The notes: a model not told the origin generated them from the sequence alone. Numbered from the stretch's first letter, positions 1 to 9,500 are shown. The stretch is 64,000 nucleotides of DNA from UBA2589 sp965223235 (GCA_965223235.1 CBDCVV010000022.1:723147-787146); one strand, 5' to 3'. Numbers and translations are program-made.

Positions 1-444
1 TCCCTGGAGACCGGCGATCGATGCCACGTTCACGACCCGACCCCAACGCTGCTCGAGCATCTGGGAGTAGACCGCTTGGGTGCAGAGGAAGGTGCCGGTG
101 GCGTTCACATTCATGATGTGGTGCCACTCGGCGAGCGTGATCTTGGGGAGAGGGTTCGATGTCGCTGTCCCCGCGTTGTTCACCAAGATGTCGATCCGTC
201 CCATCGCTTCGCGTGCGGAAAGCGCGAGGTCCCGGACTTGGTGAGGTTCGGCGACGTCGCACCGAAAGGCGAAGGCTTCGTGTCCTCGGGAGCGGATCTC
301 CGCGGCGATCTGGACGACCTGCTCTTCATTTCGTGACGCCACGGACACCTTCGCACCGGCATCGGCGAGCGCCATGGCAGCGGCGGCACCAATCCCTCTC
401 CCGCCTCCCGTTACTAGGGCGTTGTAGCCGCTCAGGTCACTCAC
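1..444 (-). CDS. SDR family oxidoreductase, 3' end beyond window
   Basis: The first 148 codons of a classical short-chain dehydrogenase/reductase are visible, reading leftward and running off the window edge. The N-terminal cofactor motif reads TGGGRGIG, followed further on by the NNAG motif and a catalytic-serine region (NVASIAG); the YxxxK motif must lie beyond the edge. It starts with GTG at 444, preceded by AGGAG five bases upstream. The GTG overlaps the stop of the creatininase-family gene by two bases, so the two are probably translationally coupled. The arginine after the glycine motif suggests NADP use as in FabG-like reductases, but the substrate cannot be told from sequence. The family is certain; the function is open. 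Confidence 0.88.
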   Translation of the reverse strand, partial: MSDLSGYNALVTGGGRGIGAAAAMALADAGAKVSVASRNEEQVVQIAAEIRSRGHEAFAFRCDVAEPHQVRDLALSAREAMGRIDILVNNAGTATSNPLPKITLAEWHHIMNVNATGTFLCTQAVYSQMLEQRWGRVVNVASIAGLQG

Positions 445-1181
445 GTCATCTCCTGTAGAATCTTCTCTGCCAAAAGCGCGCCCAGCGTCGAGACGGTGTC
501 TCGTCCCTCTTCCGGGGTCGCTTCAGCGGGCCACCCGAAGTATGCCTTCGCCCCGCCCGCTCCTTCGAACGAATCCACGCCGTCACCGATCGCATCGGAG
601 AGCGACGCAGGATTCGGCTCTAACACAGCGGCGACTTCGCTTCGAAAGAGAGCGGGTGTCTCGGCAAGCACGACACTGCCTTCGAAGCGCCCCGCGTGAC
701 ACGCACCCGTCTTGAATTCATCGGTGAGCTGCTCCGCAACCCGTCGCCGTGTCAGATCGAGGAAGACGACCTTCACGCCGTCGATCTCAGACTCCGTTAC
801 GCTCCGCAGCATCCGAACGTGGGTCGGGTCCAGATGCGCGCTCGCGATGGCTACCGTCCGAATCCCCTGTTCTCCCAGCGAAGACATGATCTGCACGATC
901 AGCGCTCGGACTGTCGCTTCGTCCACGCTCACCGTCCCTGGAAAGTTACGGGCGAACGGGGCCGCGGTGTACCACAAGGGCGGTAGAATCCATCCGGTCA
1001 GACCCTGGTCGCGGAGACGCATCGCGCACGCTCTCGCCATCGCTTCGGCGATGATCGCGTCGGTTCCGAGGGGAAGATGGGGGCCGTGAGCCTCGACTGC
1101 GCCGACCGGTAGAATCGCCACGACCGACGGCCCGACCCCGTCCCTCACTTCCTCCCACGTCATCTCTGCGAAGCGACGCAT
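441..1181 (-). CDS. creatininase family protein (metal-dependent amidohydrolase)
   Basis: A 246-residue protein of the creatininase/creatinine amidohydrolase superfamily. The N-terminal metal-binding block is visible as PVGAVEAHGPHLPLGTD, with the E, H and D ligands in their usual spacing; a later ASAHLDPTH segment and an HAGRFEGS segment (usually HAGxxETS) supply further ligands. Members hydrolyse creatinine, formamide-type or mycofactocin-precursor amide bonds; no mycofactocin genes are nearby, so the substrate is unknown. I chose ATG 1181 because GAGGAG sits just upstream; an in-frame GTG four codons earlier would put that Shine-Dalgarno inside the gene. The following SDR overlaps its stop, suggesting joint action on one small molecule. 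Confidence 0.85.
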   Translation of the reverse strand: MRRFAEMTWEEVRDGVGPSVVAILPVGAVEAHGPHLPLGTDAIIAEAMARACAMRLRDQGLTGWILPPLWYTAAPFARNFPGTVSVDEATVRALIVQIMSSLGEQGIRTVAIASAHLDPTHVRMLRSVTESEIDGVKVVFLDLTRRRVAEQLTDEFKTGACHAGRFEGSVVLAETPALFRSEVAAVLEPNPASLSDAIGDGVDSFEGAGGAKAYFGWPAEATPEEGRDTVSTLGALLAEKILQEMT

Positions 1182-1277
1182 GCTGCTCCTCACTGGAACG
1201 TCCCTGGGGACACGCCACCCCCGCCATGGGCCCCTCGCGCGTTGACCTTCATTCTAGCGTGCCCGTATCGTCACGCC

Positions 1278-2828
1278 ATGTCTTCCGAGCCATCCGCTAT
1301 CCCCCCGGCGTCTCCGGCGCTGAACATCTACGATTTCTTCTTAGGTGATCGCCTAAGCGAGGGGCGCGGCGACCTGCGTGCCGTCGTGACCGACGGAGGG
1401 AGCTACTCCTACCACGACGTCGACGAGAGGGCCGGGCGCTACGCCGAGATCCTCGCCGGCCTAGGGGTATCCCCCGGCGAGCGAGTTCTCATTGCCTTGC
1501 CCGACGGGATCGACTTCGTCTGTGCCCTCTTCGGCACGCTCCGCATCGGGGGCGTCGTCGTCATGGTCAACCCGCACCTCCCGACGGACCAGATCGAGTA
1601 CTTCTTCGGATACACGCAACCGACCGTGGGGCTCGTCTCGCCCGACCGAGAGGGCGCCTTTCGGGCGGCGGCCGAGCAGGCAGGGGCTGAGGCGCAGCTC
1701 GTGGCGGTGGGTGGGGATGACTTCGAAGCCGAGCTCGCCCGGTGCGAGGCCCCTCCCCCGACGCACCCGACCGCACCGAACGACCCCGCGATGTTCCTCT
1801 TCAGCGGTGGCACGACGGGGCAACCGAAAGCAGTCGTCCAAACACACAAGTCGTTCGAGAACACCACCCGCCTGTACGGACTGGGTACCCTCGGGATCTC
1901 AGAGACCGACATCACGCTCTCCGTACCGAAGCTGTACTTCGGGTACGCGACGGGCACCAACCTGTTCTTTCCGTTCGCTGCGGGCGCGACAGTGGCGCTC
2001 TTCCCCGACCGCTGTACCGCGGCCGAGCTCTTTCGGCGAATTCGCCAATGGCAACCGACGGTCTTGGTCAATGTGCCCACGATGGTCAACAACCTGCTGA
2101 ACGCTCCGGATTCGGAGACGGAAGAGCTACGGTGTCTCCGACTCGCGACGTCAGCCGGTGAGGCGCTACCGACGGAGCTTCACCGCCGCTGGAACGAACG
2201 GTGGGGCGTGCCCCTACTCGACGGCCTCGGTACCGCAGAGATGTGGCACATCTTCATCTCGAATCAGCCGGATGATGTGAAGCCTGGAACGCTGGGTCGG
2301 GTGGTCGACGGCTTCGAGGTCTTGGCGTGCGACGCAAGCGGGAGCCCCGTACCTACCGGGGAGGTCGGCATCATGCGCGTTCGAGGAGACTCGCTCGCCC
2401 TGGGGTATTGGCGAGAAGAAGAGAAGACGGCGAACGCCTTCCAGGGCGAATGGTTCGTGTCCGGCGACATGATCTCGTTCGATCAAGACGGATACGTCAC
2501 CTACGGGGGTCGCGCGGACGACATGCTCAAGGTGAGCGGGAAGTGGTTGTCTCCGAAGGAGCTCGAGAATTGCCTCCTCTCCCACCCGGCGGTGCGGGAG
2601 GTCGCGGTGGTGGGCGTGCCGACGGAGGAAGGGCTCGTCAAGCCATCGGCCTTCCTCATACCGGATGAGGGCGTTCATCCCTCGGACGAGTTGGCGCATG
2701 AGCTCCAAGAGTGGGCCAAGAGTCGCCTCGAGCCGTACAAGTATCCTCGCTCCGTGCACTTCTTGGATGACCTGCCTCGCACCCACCTCGGCAAGGTCGA
2801 CCGCGGAGCGCTCTCCAGGAGCCAATAA
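1278..2828 (+). CDS. benzoate-CoA ligase-type AMP-dependent acyl-CoA synthetase
   Basis: A 516-residue ANL-superfamily adenylating enzyme that activates a carboxylic acid with ATP and joins it to CoA. The P-loop-like A3 motif is LFSGGTTGQPK, the acyl/adenylate motif is DGLGTAEMWHIF, the hinge region reads VSGDM followed by YGGRADDMLKVSGKW, and the C-terminal catalytic lysine lies in the THLGKVDR segment. The central VPKLYFGYATGTNLFFPF region resembles benzoate-CoA ligases (BadA/BclA) rather than acetyl-CoA synthetases. ATG 1278 is preferred over an upstream TTG at 1242 because family alignment begins near NIYDFFL. No other aromatic catabolism gene is present, so an aromatic substrate is an inference from subfamily resemblance. 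Confidence 0.85.
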   Translation: MSSEPSAIPPASPALNIYDFFLGDRLSEGRGDLRAVVTDGGSYSYHDVDERAGRYAEILAGLGVSPGERVLIALPDGIDFVCALFGTLRIGGVVVMVNPHLPTDQIEYFFGYTQPTVGLVSPDREGAFRAAAEQAGAEAQLVAVGGDDFEAELARCEAPPPTHPTAPNDPAMFLFSGGTTGQPKAVVQTHKSFENTTRLYGLGTLGISETDITLSVPKLYFGYATGTNLFFPFAAGATVALFPDRCTAAELFRRIRQWQPTVLVNVPTMVNNLLNAPDSETEELRCLRLATSAGEALPTELHRRWNERWGVPLLDGLGTAEMWHIFISNQPDDVKPGTLGRVVDGFEVLACDASGSPVPTGEVGIMRVRGDSLALGYWREEEKTANAFQGEWFVSGDMISFDQDGYVTYGGRADDMLKVSGKWLSPKELENCLLSHPAVREVAVVGVPTEEGLVKPSAFLIPDEGVHPSDELAHELQEWAKSRLEPYKYPRSVHFLDDLPRTHLGKVDRGALSRSQ

Positions 2829-2841
2829 GGTGGTCGTTCGG

Positions 2842-3735
2842 ATGGTCGCGTTGGCCGGTGTCTCGCTAGCGATCGCAGCGTGGGAAACGGGTCATGTCGA
2901 ACACGACCTGCCCTGGGGATACAAGGGGCACGAGTTCGCGGCTCGGGCGGCTGCGCAGACGCTCCCCGACGAGATGCCAGACTTCTTCACAGACGCGTCC
3001 GACCAGCTCGTCTGGCTGAACCCGGAGCCAGATCGATGGCGACACGACGACTCTCGCGAGATGGATCGAGCGTGGGCGTACGACCACTACGTAGACCTCG
3101 AAAACCTCCCGCCCGGTGCGCTCGAGGCCCCGGACCGCTTCGCCTACCTCGATCGCCTCTACGAAGCCCGGTTACAAAACCCTGCCCGGGACGGCGGCTT
3201 TCTACCCTACCGCATTATCGAGGTGCATCAGCGTCTCGTTCGAGGGTGGGCGCGCTGGTACGAATCCGGTCCCGACTCGGACGAGCGCAGATGGATCCAG
3301 GAACGGATCATCCACGATGCCGGAGTCTTGGGGCACTACGTCTCCGATGCGTCCCAACCGCATCACACGACGATTCACTTCAACGGGTGGTCGCGCGGGG
3401 TATCCAACCCCGAGGGGTACACGGAGGATCGGGACTTCCACGCGAGGTTCGAACGATTCTTCGTGGATGCTCACGTCGACTTCACGGACATCGAGAGTCG
3501 GGTTCGCTCGACTCCCGAGGACCTCCGCTCGAGGGTCCGGCACAGTGTGCACGAGATGATCGAGACGACGTTTGCCGAGGTCGAGCCGATGTACCGACTC
3601 GACCGAGACGTCGGCTTCGAGCCGGACCTTCCCGCCGATTCTGTGGCGCTGGCGTTCGTCTCCGATCGCATCGCTGCGGGCAGCATGATGCTCGCATCGC
3701 TATGGTACTCGGCGTGGCTGGAAGGAAAGCCGTGA
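2842..3735 (+). CDS. S1/P1 nuclease or zinc-dependent phospholipase C-like protein
   Basis: A 297-residue protein with the layout of the zinc-dependent phospholipase C/S1-P1 nuclease fold: an early tryptophan-glycine-histidine segment (PWGYKGHEFAARAA) and the characteristic HDAGVLGHYVSDASQPHH segment, whose His and Asp residues bind the trinuclear zinc site in known members. ATG 2842 follows AAGGTGG; an in-frame GTG at 2830 is possible. A short hydrophobic N-terminus (VALAGVSLAIAAW) may act as a secretion signal, as the family is normally exported and uses an N-terminal tryptophan as a zinc ligand after processing. It begins 13 bases after the CoA ligase stop, so the two are probably co-transcribed, although a functional link is not obvious. 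Confidence 0.75.
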   Translation: MVALAGVSLAIAAWETGHVEHDLPWGYKGHEFAARAAAQTLPDEMPDFFTDASDQLVWLNPEPDRWRHDDSREMDRAWAYDHYVDLENLPPGALEAPDRFAYLDRLYEARLQNPARDGGFLPYRIIEVHQRLVRGWARWYESGPDSDERRWIQERIIHDAGVLGHYVSDASQPHHTTIHFNGWSRGVSNPEGYTEDRDFHARFERFFVDAHVDFTDIESRVRSTPEDLRSRVRHSVHEMIETTFAEVEPMYRLDRDVGFEPDLPADSVALAFVSDRIAAGSMMLASLWYSAWLEGKP

Positions 3736-3834
3736 GGTAGGCGAGGAAACCTCGAGCTCGACTCCATCGTCGGGATTGGGGCCCAGGTCGGCGTTTTCCG
3801 CGAGTGCATCAGACTCGGAACGGGGTGTGAGAGG

Positions 3835-4149
3835 ATGGGGGAATCAGGGATGGGCGAGCACGACGCCTTCAGCGAGCTCGACAGCAAGCTCACGATCTTC
3901 GCGTTGGCAAACGGGATGAACCTCACCAAGGCCGAGAGCGGCCGAAGTCTCGAGTGGTTCTCGGAAGGCCTGGAACGAGGCATCGACGTCCGTGCTGTCA
4001 CCGGAGCGTTTCAGCTCTCGGTCTCGGTGTGGCGAACCGGGGACCGCGACGGCCGACACACAGAGTCGCTCGCGGATGGGTTGAGTGAGGAAGCCGCGCT
4101 TGGAGCGCTGACGGAGGCGGTGGAGACCGCCAACTCGCTCACGCTGTGA
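3835..4149 (+). CDS. hypothetical protein, 104 aa
   Basis: I do not recognise a family. The protein is small, acidic and apparently soluble, with no signal peptide or membrane segment. It contains a predicted helical stretch around residues 15-60 and ends in an alanine- and glutamate-rich helix. Its stop overlaps the GTG start of the uracil-DNA glycosylase gene (GTGA arrangement), which supports translational coupling and a real gene. Two starts are possible: ATG 3835, where GAGAGG directly abuts the codon, or ATG 3850, which has a better-spaced GGGGGAA. A role near DNA repair is suggested only by this coupling. Confidence 0.55.
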   Translation: MGESGMGEHDAFSELDSKLTIFALANGMNLTKAESGRSLEWFSEGLERGIDVRAVTGAFQLSVSVWRTGDRDGRHTESLADGLSEEAALGALTEAVETANSLTL

Positions 4150-4841
4150 CCGGTGTCTCCCGGTCCCTCGACGAGTTGGCCCGGGAGGTCACGGGGTGTC
4201 GCCGCTGTCCTCGGCTCGTGGAGTGGCGAGAGCGGGTCGCCGTAGAGCGGCGGGCGGCGTTTCGTGACCAGACGTACTGGGGCAAGCCGGTCCCTTCCTT
4301 CGGAGATGCCCGGGCCCGCATTCTCGTGGTCGGGCTGGCACCGGCCGCGCACGGCGCGAATCGAACCGGACGCATGTTCACCGGTGATCGATCGGGTGAG
4401 TGGCTCTACGGCGCACTTCACCGAGCCGGCCTGGCGAATCAGGCGGAGTCTACCCACCGGGGCGACGGGTTGGTTCTGAAGGATGTGTGGATCACAGCGG
4501 CTGTGCGGTGCGCACCGCCGGGGAACAAGCCGACCGTCGGCGAGCGGGACAGCTGTGCCCCTTGGCTGACGTACGAGTTCGACGTCCTCCCCACTGTGTC
4601 CGTGGTGGTCGCCCTAGGCGGGTTCGCGTGGAAACAGGTGCTCCGGACGCAACAAGACCGGGGCTTCACAATCCCGCGCCCTCGTCCCCGTTTCGGACAC
4701 CTCGCGGAAGCCGTGATCCCGGGTGCTCCCTCCCTACTCGGGTCTTATCACCCGAGTCAGCAGAACACGTTCACGGGTCGCCTGACCGAGTCGATGTTCG
4801 ACGCGGTCTGGGCGCGTGCTCGCGAGCTCGCCCACTCCTGA
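4146..4841 (+). CDS. uracil-DNA glycosylase, family 5 (UDGb) type
   Basis: A 231-residue base-excision repair glycosylase that removes uracil or other deaminated bases from DNA. The UDGb-type motif GLAPAAHGANRTGRMFTGD is present; this family lacks the Asp or Asn used by family 1 and 4 enzymes. The C-terminal motif SYHPSQQNTFTGRLT is likewise characteristic of family 5. Four cysteines expected to bind a 4Fe-4S cluster are visible: CRRC near residues 18-21, one in RCAPPGNK and one in DSCAPW. The gene starts with GTG and overlaps the preceding small gene. The secreted amidase gene begins 31 bases downstream. Confidence 0.88.
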   Translation: MTGVSRSLDELAREVTGCRRCPRLVEWRERVAVERRAAFRDQTYWGKPVPSFGDARARILVVGLAPAAHGANRTGRMFTGDRSGEWLYGALHRAGLANQAESTHRGDGLVLKDVWITAAVRCAPPGNKPTVGERDSCAPWLTYEFDVLPTVSVVVALGGFAWKQVLRTQQDRGFTIPRPRPRFGHLAEAVIPGAPSLLGSYHPSQQNTFTGRLTESMFDAVWARARELAHS

Positions 4842-4872
4842 CCTAGCTTCCCGGCTCACTTAGGGAGGCTCG

Positions 4873-6441
4873 ATGAGGACCATCGCGAATTTCGCTCGCT
4901 GCTCGGCCGTGTGTGCGGTCATCACGTTGCTGTCACCCACCCCGTCTCATAGTCAGATGGTGGGGGGCGTCGAGCTGATGGAGCTCACGATCCAGCAGGC
5001 GCATCATGCCATGTTGGAGGGGACGCTGACGGCTCGTCAGCTCGTCGAGGCGTATCTCGACCGCATCGAGGCGTACGACCGAAACGGTCCGACCATCAAC
5101 GCGATCATCATGACCAACCCCCGAGCGTTGGCTCGGGCAGATTCTCTCGACCGAGAGCTTCGGCGCACAGGAACGCTGACGGGTCCGCTGCACGGCGTGC
5201 CTTTCATCGTGAAGGACAACTACGACACGCACGACATGCCGACGACCGGAGGGTCTGCCGCTCTCGCTGGGTCGATGGCGGCAGACGACGCGTACCAAGT
5301 GCGAAAGATCCGAGAGGCCGGAGCCATTGTACTGGCCAAGTCGAACCTCGCTGAGTTCGCGTTCACGGCTCTGGAAACGGTCGGCTCCGCGCTGCCCGGG
5401 TGGACCTTCAACCCGTACGCCCTGAACCGGGTCACGGCGGGCTCGAGTGGCGGGACGGCGGCCTCGGTCGCGGCGAACATGGGCCTGGTCGGATTGGGGA
5501 CGGATACCGGAAACTCGATTCGAGGCCCGTCGAGCCATCAGGCGCTCGTGGGCATCCGGTCCACACAAGGCATGACGAGTCGAGACGGTATCATGCCGCT
5601 CTATGCGCACCGCGACATCGGCGGCCCGATGGCAAGAACCGTCGAAGATGCCACCCGCATTTTCGACGTCATCGCCGGGACGGATCCGGCGGATCCGGTG
5701 ACCGCCGAAGGAGACGCCCGCCGACCCCAGAGCTACCTCACCGCGCTCGAGCACGACGATCTCGCGGGTCTACGCATCGGGGTGGTGGGACAGATCGCGT
5801 ATAAGCAGAGTGCCGATCCGGAGATCCTAATCCGCTTTGGCGGGGCGCTTCGAGACCTCGAACGGTTGGGAGCAACGGTTGTGCGAGGCTTCACCGTTCC
5901 CGACCTCGATGAGCTTCGCCGAGGGACCGGATGCTCCCGCTTCCGCTACGACCTCGAGCGGTACTTGGCCGACATCCCGAACCCACCCTTCCGCACCTTG
6001 CAGGAGATCGCGGACAGCGACCTCGTGTACCGCACCGTCATGCCGTCCGTCGAGCGCTTCCTCCAATTCGACGGAGACCCCGACTCCAACGAGCAGTGCC
6101 AAGAGGGTCGTCGGAAAGAAGAAGCGTTCCGAGTCGCCCTGAGGGCGGCGATGGCGGAGTACGACGTCGACGCGCTGATCTACCCGAGCTGGAGCAATCC
6201 GCCTCGACTCGTGGGCGACATGTCGACGCCGCACGGAGACAACAGCCAGTACCCTGCGCCTCCGACTGGTTTTCCGGCGCTCACGGTGCCGATGGGCTTC
6301 GTCCGGGAAGCCACACTTCCCGCTGGGCTCCAGATTCTCGGCGACGCTTGGTCGGAGGCCCTCCTCATTCGGATCGCTCACGTGTACGAGCGAGCCACAC
6401 GACACCGAAAACCTCCCCCTACCACCCCGCCCCTCCGCTGA
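4873..6441 (+). CDS. secreted amidase (amidase signature family)
   Basis: A 522-residue amidase-signature enzyme. An N-terminal signal peptide of about 28 residues ends near SHSQ. The Ser-cisSer-Lys triad is recognisable: the lysine in PFIVKDNYDTHDMPTTGG, the cis-serine in TAGSSGGTAAS and the nucleophilic serine in GTDTGNSIRGPSS. The family hydrolyses linear amides; the exported form suggests it works on peptides or amides in the periplasm or outside rather than acting as GatA of the tRNA amidotransferase. The following gene is convergent. The substrate is not predictable. Confidence 0.87.
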   Translation: MRTIANFARCSAVCAVITLLSPTPSHSQMVGGVELMELTIQQAHHAMLEGTLTARQLVEAYLDRIEAYDRNGPTINAIIMTNPRALARADSLDRELRRTGTLTGPLHGVPFIVKDNYDTHDMPTTGGSAALAGSMAADDAYQVRKIREAGAIVLAKSNLAEFAFTALETVGSALPGWTFNPYALNRVTAGSSGGTAASVAANMGLVGLGTDTGNSIRGPSSHQALVGIRSTQGMTSRDGIMPLYAHRDIGGPMARTVEDATRIFDVIAGTDPADPVTAEGDARRPQSYLTALEHDDLAGLRIGVVGQIAYKQSADPEILIRFGGALRDLERLGATVVRGFTVPDLDELRRGTGCSRFRYDLERYLADIPNPPFRTLQEIADSDLVYRTVMPSVERFLQFDGDPDSNEQCQEGRRKEEAFRVALRAAMAEYDVDALIYPSWSNPPRLVGDMSTPHGDNSQYPAPPTGFPALTVPMGFVREATLPAGLQILGDAWSEALLIRIAHVYERATRHRKPPPTTPPLR

Positions 6442-6476
6442 CGGGCTCGGCGCCGGAGGTGGGCCAGCTACTCTCG

Positions 6477-8171
6477 CTACATCGGTACCATGAGCTGCCG
6501 GAAGACGATGTCCCTGGCGGGAAGGGTGGCTTCGAAACCCTCGATCCATCGTCCATCGATCTCGGCGCTCAAACGTACCCGCGCCTCGGCGGGGATCCGG
6601 CAGAGCACGAATCGCCCATCTGAACCGGTTCGAGCCTCGATCCTCGGACTCGAGGGCAGCCCCCCTACGCTCGCCTCGGTCCAACGCACCACCAGGGGAA
6701 CGTTCCCGAGCGGAGTCCCGCCTTGATCGACGAGCTTCCCGAGCAGCACGGTCTCGGCTTCGGCGCCACTCCCCATGCAGACCGCGATCGCTGCTTGGCG
6801 AAACGTGGGCAGGCCCAACTCCACGACACTCGTGCGGTCGGACCGCACCTCGACCTCAGCGACCGTCGCACCGAGGCCCCACGCCTCCGGATCGTCGTGG
6901 AAGAACGTCACCCTCTGACTTCCGACGGGGACCCTCGTGAGCATGAACGACCCGTCCGGACCCGATCGGGTTTGCCGCCGACTCCCTAGCAGGGTGACCA
7001 ACGCGCCCGACAGACCTCCCCCACGAATGCTGTCGTGGACGACTCCGCGGATCGAGCCGATCTCGCCATCCGCGACCACGCTTTGCCGGAGCGGGTCAAT
7101 GAGCTCGACGTGGCCTCCGACATCGACGTATCCGAGCAGAACGAGTCGCAGCTCACCTCGTTGTCTCTGCTCGGCGAGCTTCGGCATCCGGATATACCAC
7201 TCGTCTACAATCCACGCGCCCGACTCCAGGTACTCGAAGCCCACGTAGCCACCCGATTCGTTGGCCGGAAGCTCCGCCATGTTGCGGTACCGATAGTCGA
7301 GATGACGGAGTTCTGCCGAAGCGCTGTCGACCCAAAGGGTTCCGGCAATCTCCGGATTCTTCGTGTCCCGTGAGGGCTCGAAGGCGAGACCCACCCATCC
7401 GTCGTTGTCGTCGTGGTCGACGACTCGGAAGCAGTGCTGAGCCAAGAAGACGTTGGAAAGGAGCACGTCGGCATCGGGGGCGTAGTACTCGCGCTGCCCT
7501 CTGAGATCGCCCTGCACGAAGCCCCCGTCCGCGAGGTAGTCGGCGTCCGCCGAGACGAAGGGACGAGGCGAGACACTCACTTCCTCGCGGCTACTCATGG
7601 AAATCGTGCGCTCGAGATCCGGCCCCCACTCTCGTTCGTATCGAGCGATCTCGAACTCGGTCGCGTTCTCAGACTGAAAGATCGAGCTCACGTCCAACGC
7701 GGTCCGGACCTCCCTCCACCACCGTTGGATCTGGACCGCTTCGGCCGGATCGTTCACGCACTGTCGTACGCGGGAGTCGACCACCAGCCCTGCGATCTCG
7801 ACCGCCCGGCTTCCCATCAAGACACGCTCGAAGTGCGGATCGGAGCCGAATAGGTCGAACGTCGAGGACGTCGCGGTCTGCAACCCGATGCGCTCGGCCC
7901 GAAGCGAGTACCGCCCGAATCGGCCTACATCGAATTGGAAGCTCCCCTGATCATCGGTCAGCACTCCCCGGATCCGCTCGCCATTCAGATCCAGGAGCGA
8001 CACCAGCACGCCGGTAAGGGGTTCCTCGGACTCCGCATCCTGAACCACGCCGGCTACCACTTGGGCGTACAGATCGCTCCCGCCCACGAGCACGATCAAG
8101 CACGCGAGCACGACCCCGTAACCCCGCCGGCGAGCCGGAGGCGATACACCGCTTTGATGTCCGATCTTCAT
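6477..8171 (-). CDS. carboxypeptidase regulatory-like domain protein, secreted
   Basis: A 564-residue exported protein. After a basic N-terminus and a hydrophobic signal segment ending near DLYAQ comes a carboxypeptidase-regulatory-like (transthyretin-fold) domain at about residues 37-115 (VVAGVVQDAESEEPLTGV, then LTDDQGSFQF). A central region of about 250 residues has no motif I recognise. Two more regulatory-like domains follow, near 375-450 (IRGVVHDSIRGGG, DGSFML) and 475-560 (LLGKLVDQGGTPLGNVPL, DGRFVLCRIPA). Such repeat proteins are abundant in Gemmatimonadota and Bacteroidota and are usually surface or periplasmic binding proteins. It is transcribed divergently from the Ntn hydrolase at 8262. 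Confidence 0.75.
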   Translation of the reverse strand: MKIGHQSGVSPPARRRGYGVVLACLIVLVGGSDLYAQVVAGVVQDAESEEPLTGVLVSLLDLNGERIRGVLTDDQGSFQFDVGRFGRYSLRAERIGLQTATSSTFDLFGSDPHFERVLMGSRAVEIAGLVVDSRVRQCVNDPAEAVQIQRWWREVRTALDVSSIFQSENATEFEIARYEREWGPDLERTISMSSREEVSVSPRPFVSADADYLADGGFVQGDLRGQREYYAPDADVLLSNVFLAQHCFRVVDHDDNDGWVGLAFEPSRDTKNPEIAGTLWVDSASAELRHLDYRYRNMAELPANESGGYVGFEYLESGAWIVDEWYIRMPKLAEQRQRGELRLVLLGYVDVGGHVELIDPLRQSVVADGEIGSIRGVVHDSIRGGGLSGALVTLLGSRRQTRSGPDGSFMLTRVPVGSQRVTFFHDDPEAWGLGATVAEVEVRSDRTSVVELGLPTFRQAAIAVCMGSGAEAETVLLGKLVDQGGTPLGNVPLVVRWTEASVGGLPSSPRIEARTGSDGRFVLCRIPAEARVRLSAEIDGRWIEGFEATLPARDIVFRQLMVPM

Positions 8172-8261
8172 CTGGGATTCTGAAGCGCTACAGCACGGTG
8201 CGCACGACGTGCTCGATCACTATCGTACGCCACTACCGCCGAGACGACCCACGGAGGACCC

Positions 8262-9500
8262 ATGGACCGACGCCACTTTGTACGCACGACCGCTGCAGGA
8301 GTTGCCGCGGCAACAACGCCGGTCGCGGCACGCGCGTTGGAATCGGAAGGGCGTTCTGCGCCGAACGTGCACATCCGGAGAGCCCGTCCGCTTTGCGTCG
8401 CAGACGTAAGCAGCATCCGGTACACGAACGGCGGGTCAGAGAGCGCAATCGAACGGGCGTACCGGGGGATCACCGAAGGGGAGGACGTACTCGACGCGAT
8501 TGTGGCGGGGGTGAACATCCCCGAGCTCGACCCGGACGAGCGGGGAATCGGCTTCGGCGGACTCCCCAATGCGGACGGCGTGGTCCAACTCGACTCGTGC
8601 CTCATGCACGGTCCGCGGAGGTGGGCGGGTGGGGTCGCGGGCATCGAAGGCGTGCGGACCCCTTCCCTCGTCGCGAAGGCAGTCGCGGAACTCACGGATC
8701 ACCATCTGATTGTCGGGGAAGGCGCGCGGGAGTTCGCGCGCTCGCTCGGTTTCGAGATCGAAGACGACCTCAACACACCGGCGTCCCGCGAACTCTGGCT
8801 CGAATGGAAGAGGCGTGTCGATCCGGGCCACTGGCTCGATCCGGAGGAGCGGATCCAAGGCACGAGCCTGAGCGGTGAAGACACCGATCCGGACACGATC
8901 CGGCGTCGGGGCCCAGGCCGGCGCAGCGGCTCGGATCACGCCGCGAGACTCCGCCTCTTCTACGACGAGGCGCTGCGAGCGGGTCTCTCGATGGTCGACG
9001 ACGGCCTCATCGACGAGCACTCCTTCTGGGGCACGACGAGCTTGGAGGCCGTGAACGCGGCGGGGGACATCTGCGGGGTCACGACCACCAGTGGGCTGTC
9101 TTGGAAGATCCCTGGAAGAGCCGGTGACTCGCCCATCTTGGGCGCAGGGCAGTACGTCGACAACGACGTCGGGGCCGCCGGATCGACGGGGCGCGGCGAG
9201 GCGAACCTCTACAACTGCGCGTCGTTCTTGATCGTCGAGTTCATGCGTCAGGGGATGTCGCCCAAGGATGCGGGCATGGCGGCGCTCGATCGAATCCGTG
9301 CGAACACGGTCGAGGCGCGGCTACTCAACGAGCGCGGTCTTCCGAACTTCGACGTCCGCTTCTTCATCCTCAACAAGGCGGGCGAGTACGCCGGCGTGGC
9401 GTTGTACGGTGCGTCCGAGTCGAGGTTCGCCGTATGCGACGAGAACGGAGCCCGGGAAGAGCCGCTCGAGGGGCTGCTCGAAGGGTCGCCGCGCGGATAA
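8262..9500 (+). CDS. N4-(beta-N-acetylglucosaminyl)-L-asparaginase-like Ntn hydrolase, Tat-exported
   Basis: A 412-residue protein aligned with glycosylasparaginases, which release asparagine-linked sugar from glycopeptides. The N-terminus (DRRHFVRTTAAGVAAA) is a Tat signal. The beta-subunit core is clear: after the scissile site come VTTTSGLSWKIPGRAGDSPI, LGAGQYVDNDVGAAGSTGRG and VEFMRQG, matching the family's substrate-binding stretch. Autoproteolysis should expose Thr258, but the usual HDT context is WGT here, as in plant-type asparaginases with a Gly-Thr site. GGAGG lies four bases before the ATG. It is convergent with the BlaR1-like gene. The general class is secure; the preference for glycosylated or free asparagine is uncertain. 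Confidence 0.83.
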   Translation: MDRRHFVRTTAAGVAAATTPVAARALESEGRSAPNVHIRRARPLCVADVSSIRYTNGGSESAIERAYRGITEGEDVLDAIVAGVNIPELDPDERGIGFGGLPNADGVVQLDSCLMHGPRRWAGGVAGIEGVRTPSLVAKAVAELTDHHLIVGEGAREFARSLGFEIEDDLNTPASRELWLEWKRRVDPGHWLDPEERIQGTSLSGEDTDPDTIRRRGPGRRSGSDHAARLRLFYDEALRAGLSMVDDGLIDEHSFWGTTSLEAVNAAGDICGVTTTSGLSWKIPGRAGDSPILGAGQYVDNDVGAAGSTGRGEANLYNCASFLIVEFMRQGMSPKDAGMAALDRIRANTVEARLLNERGLPNFDVRFFILNKAGEYAGVALYGASESRFAVCDENGAREEPLEGLLEGSPRG

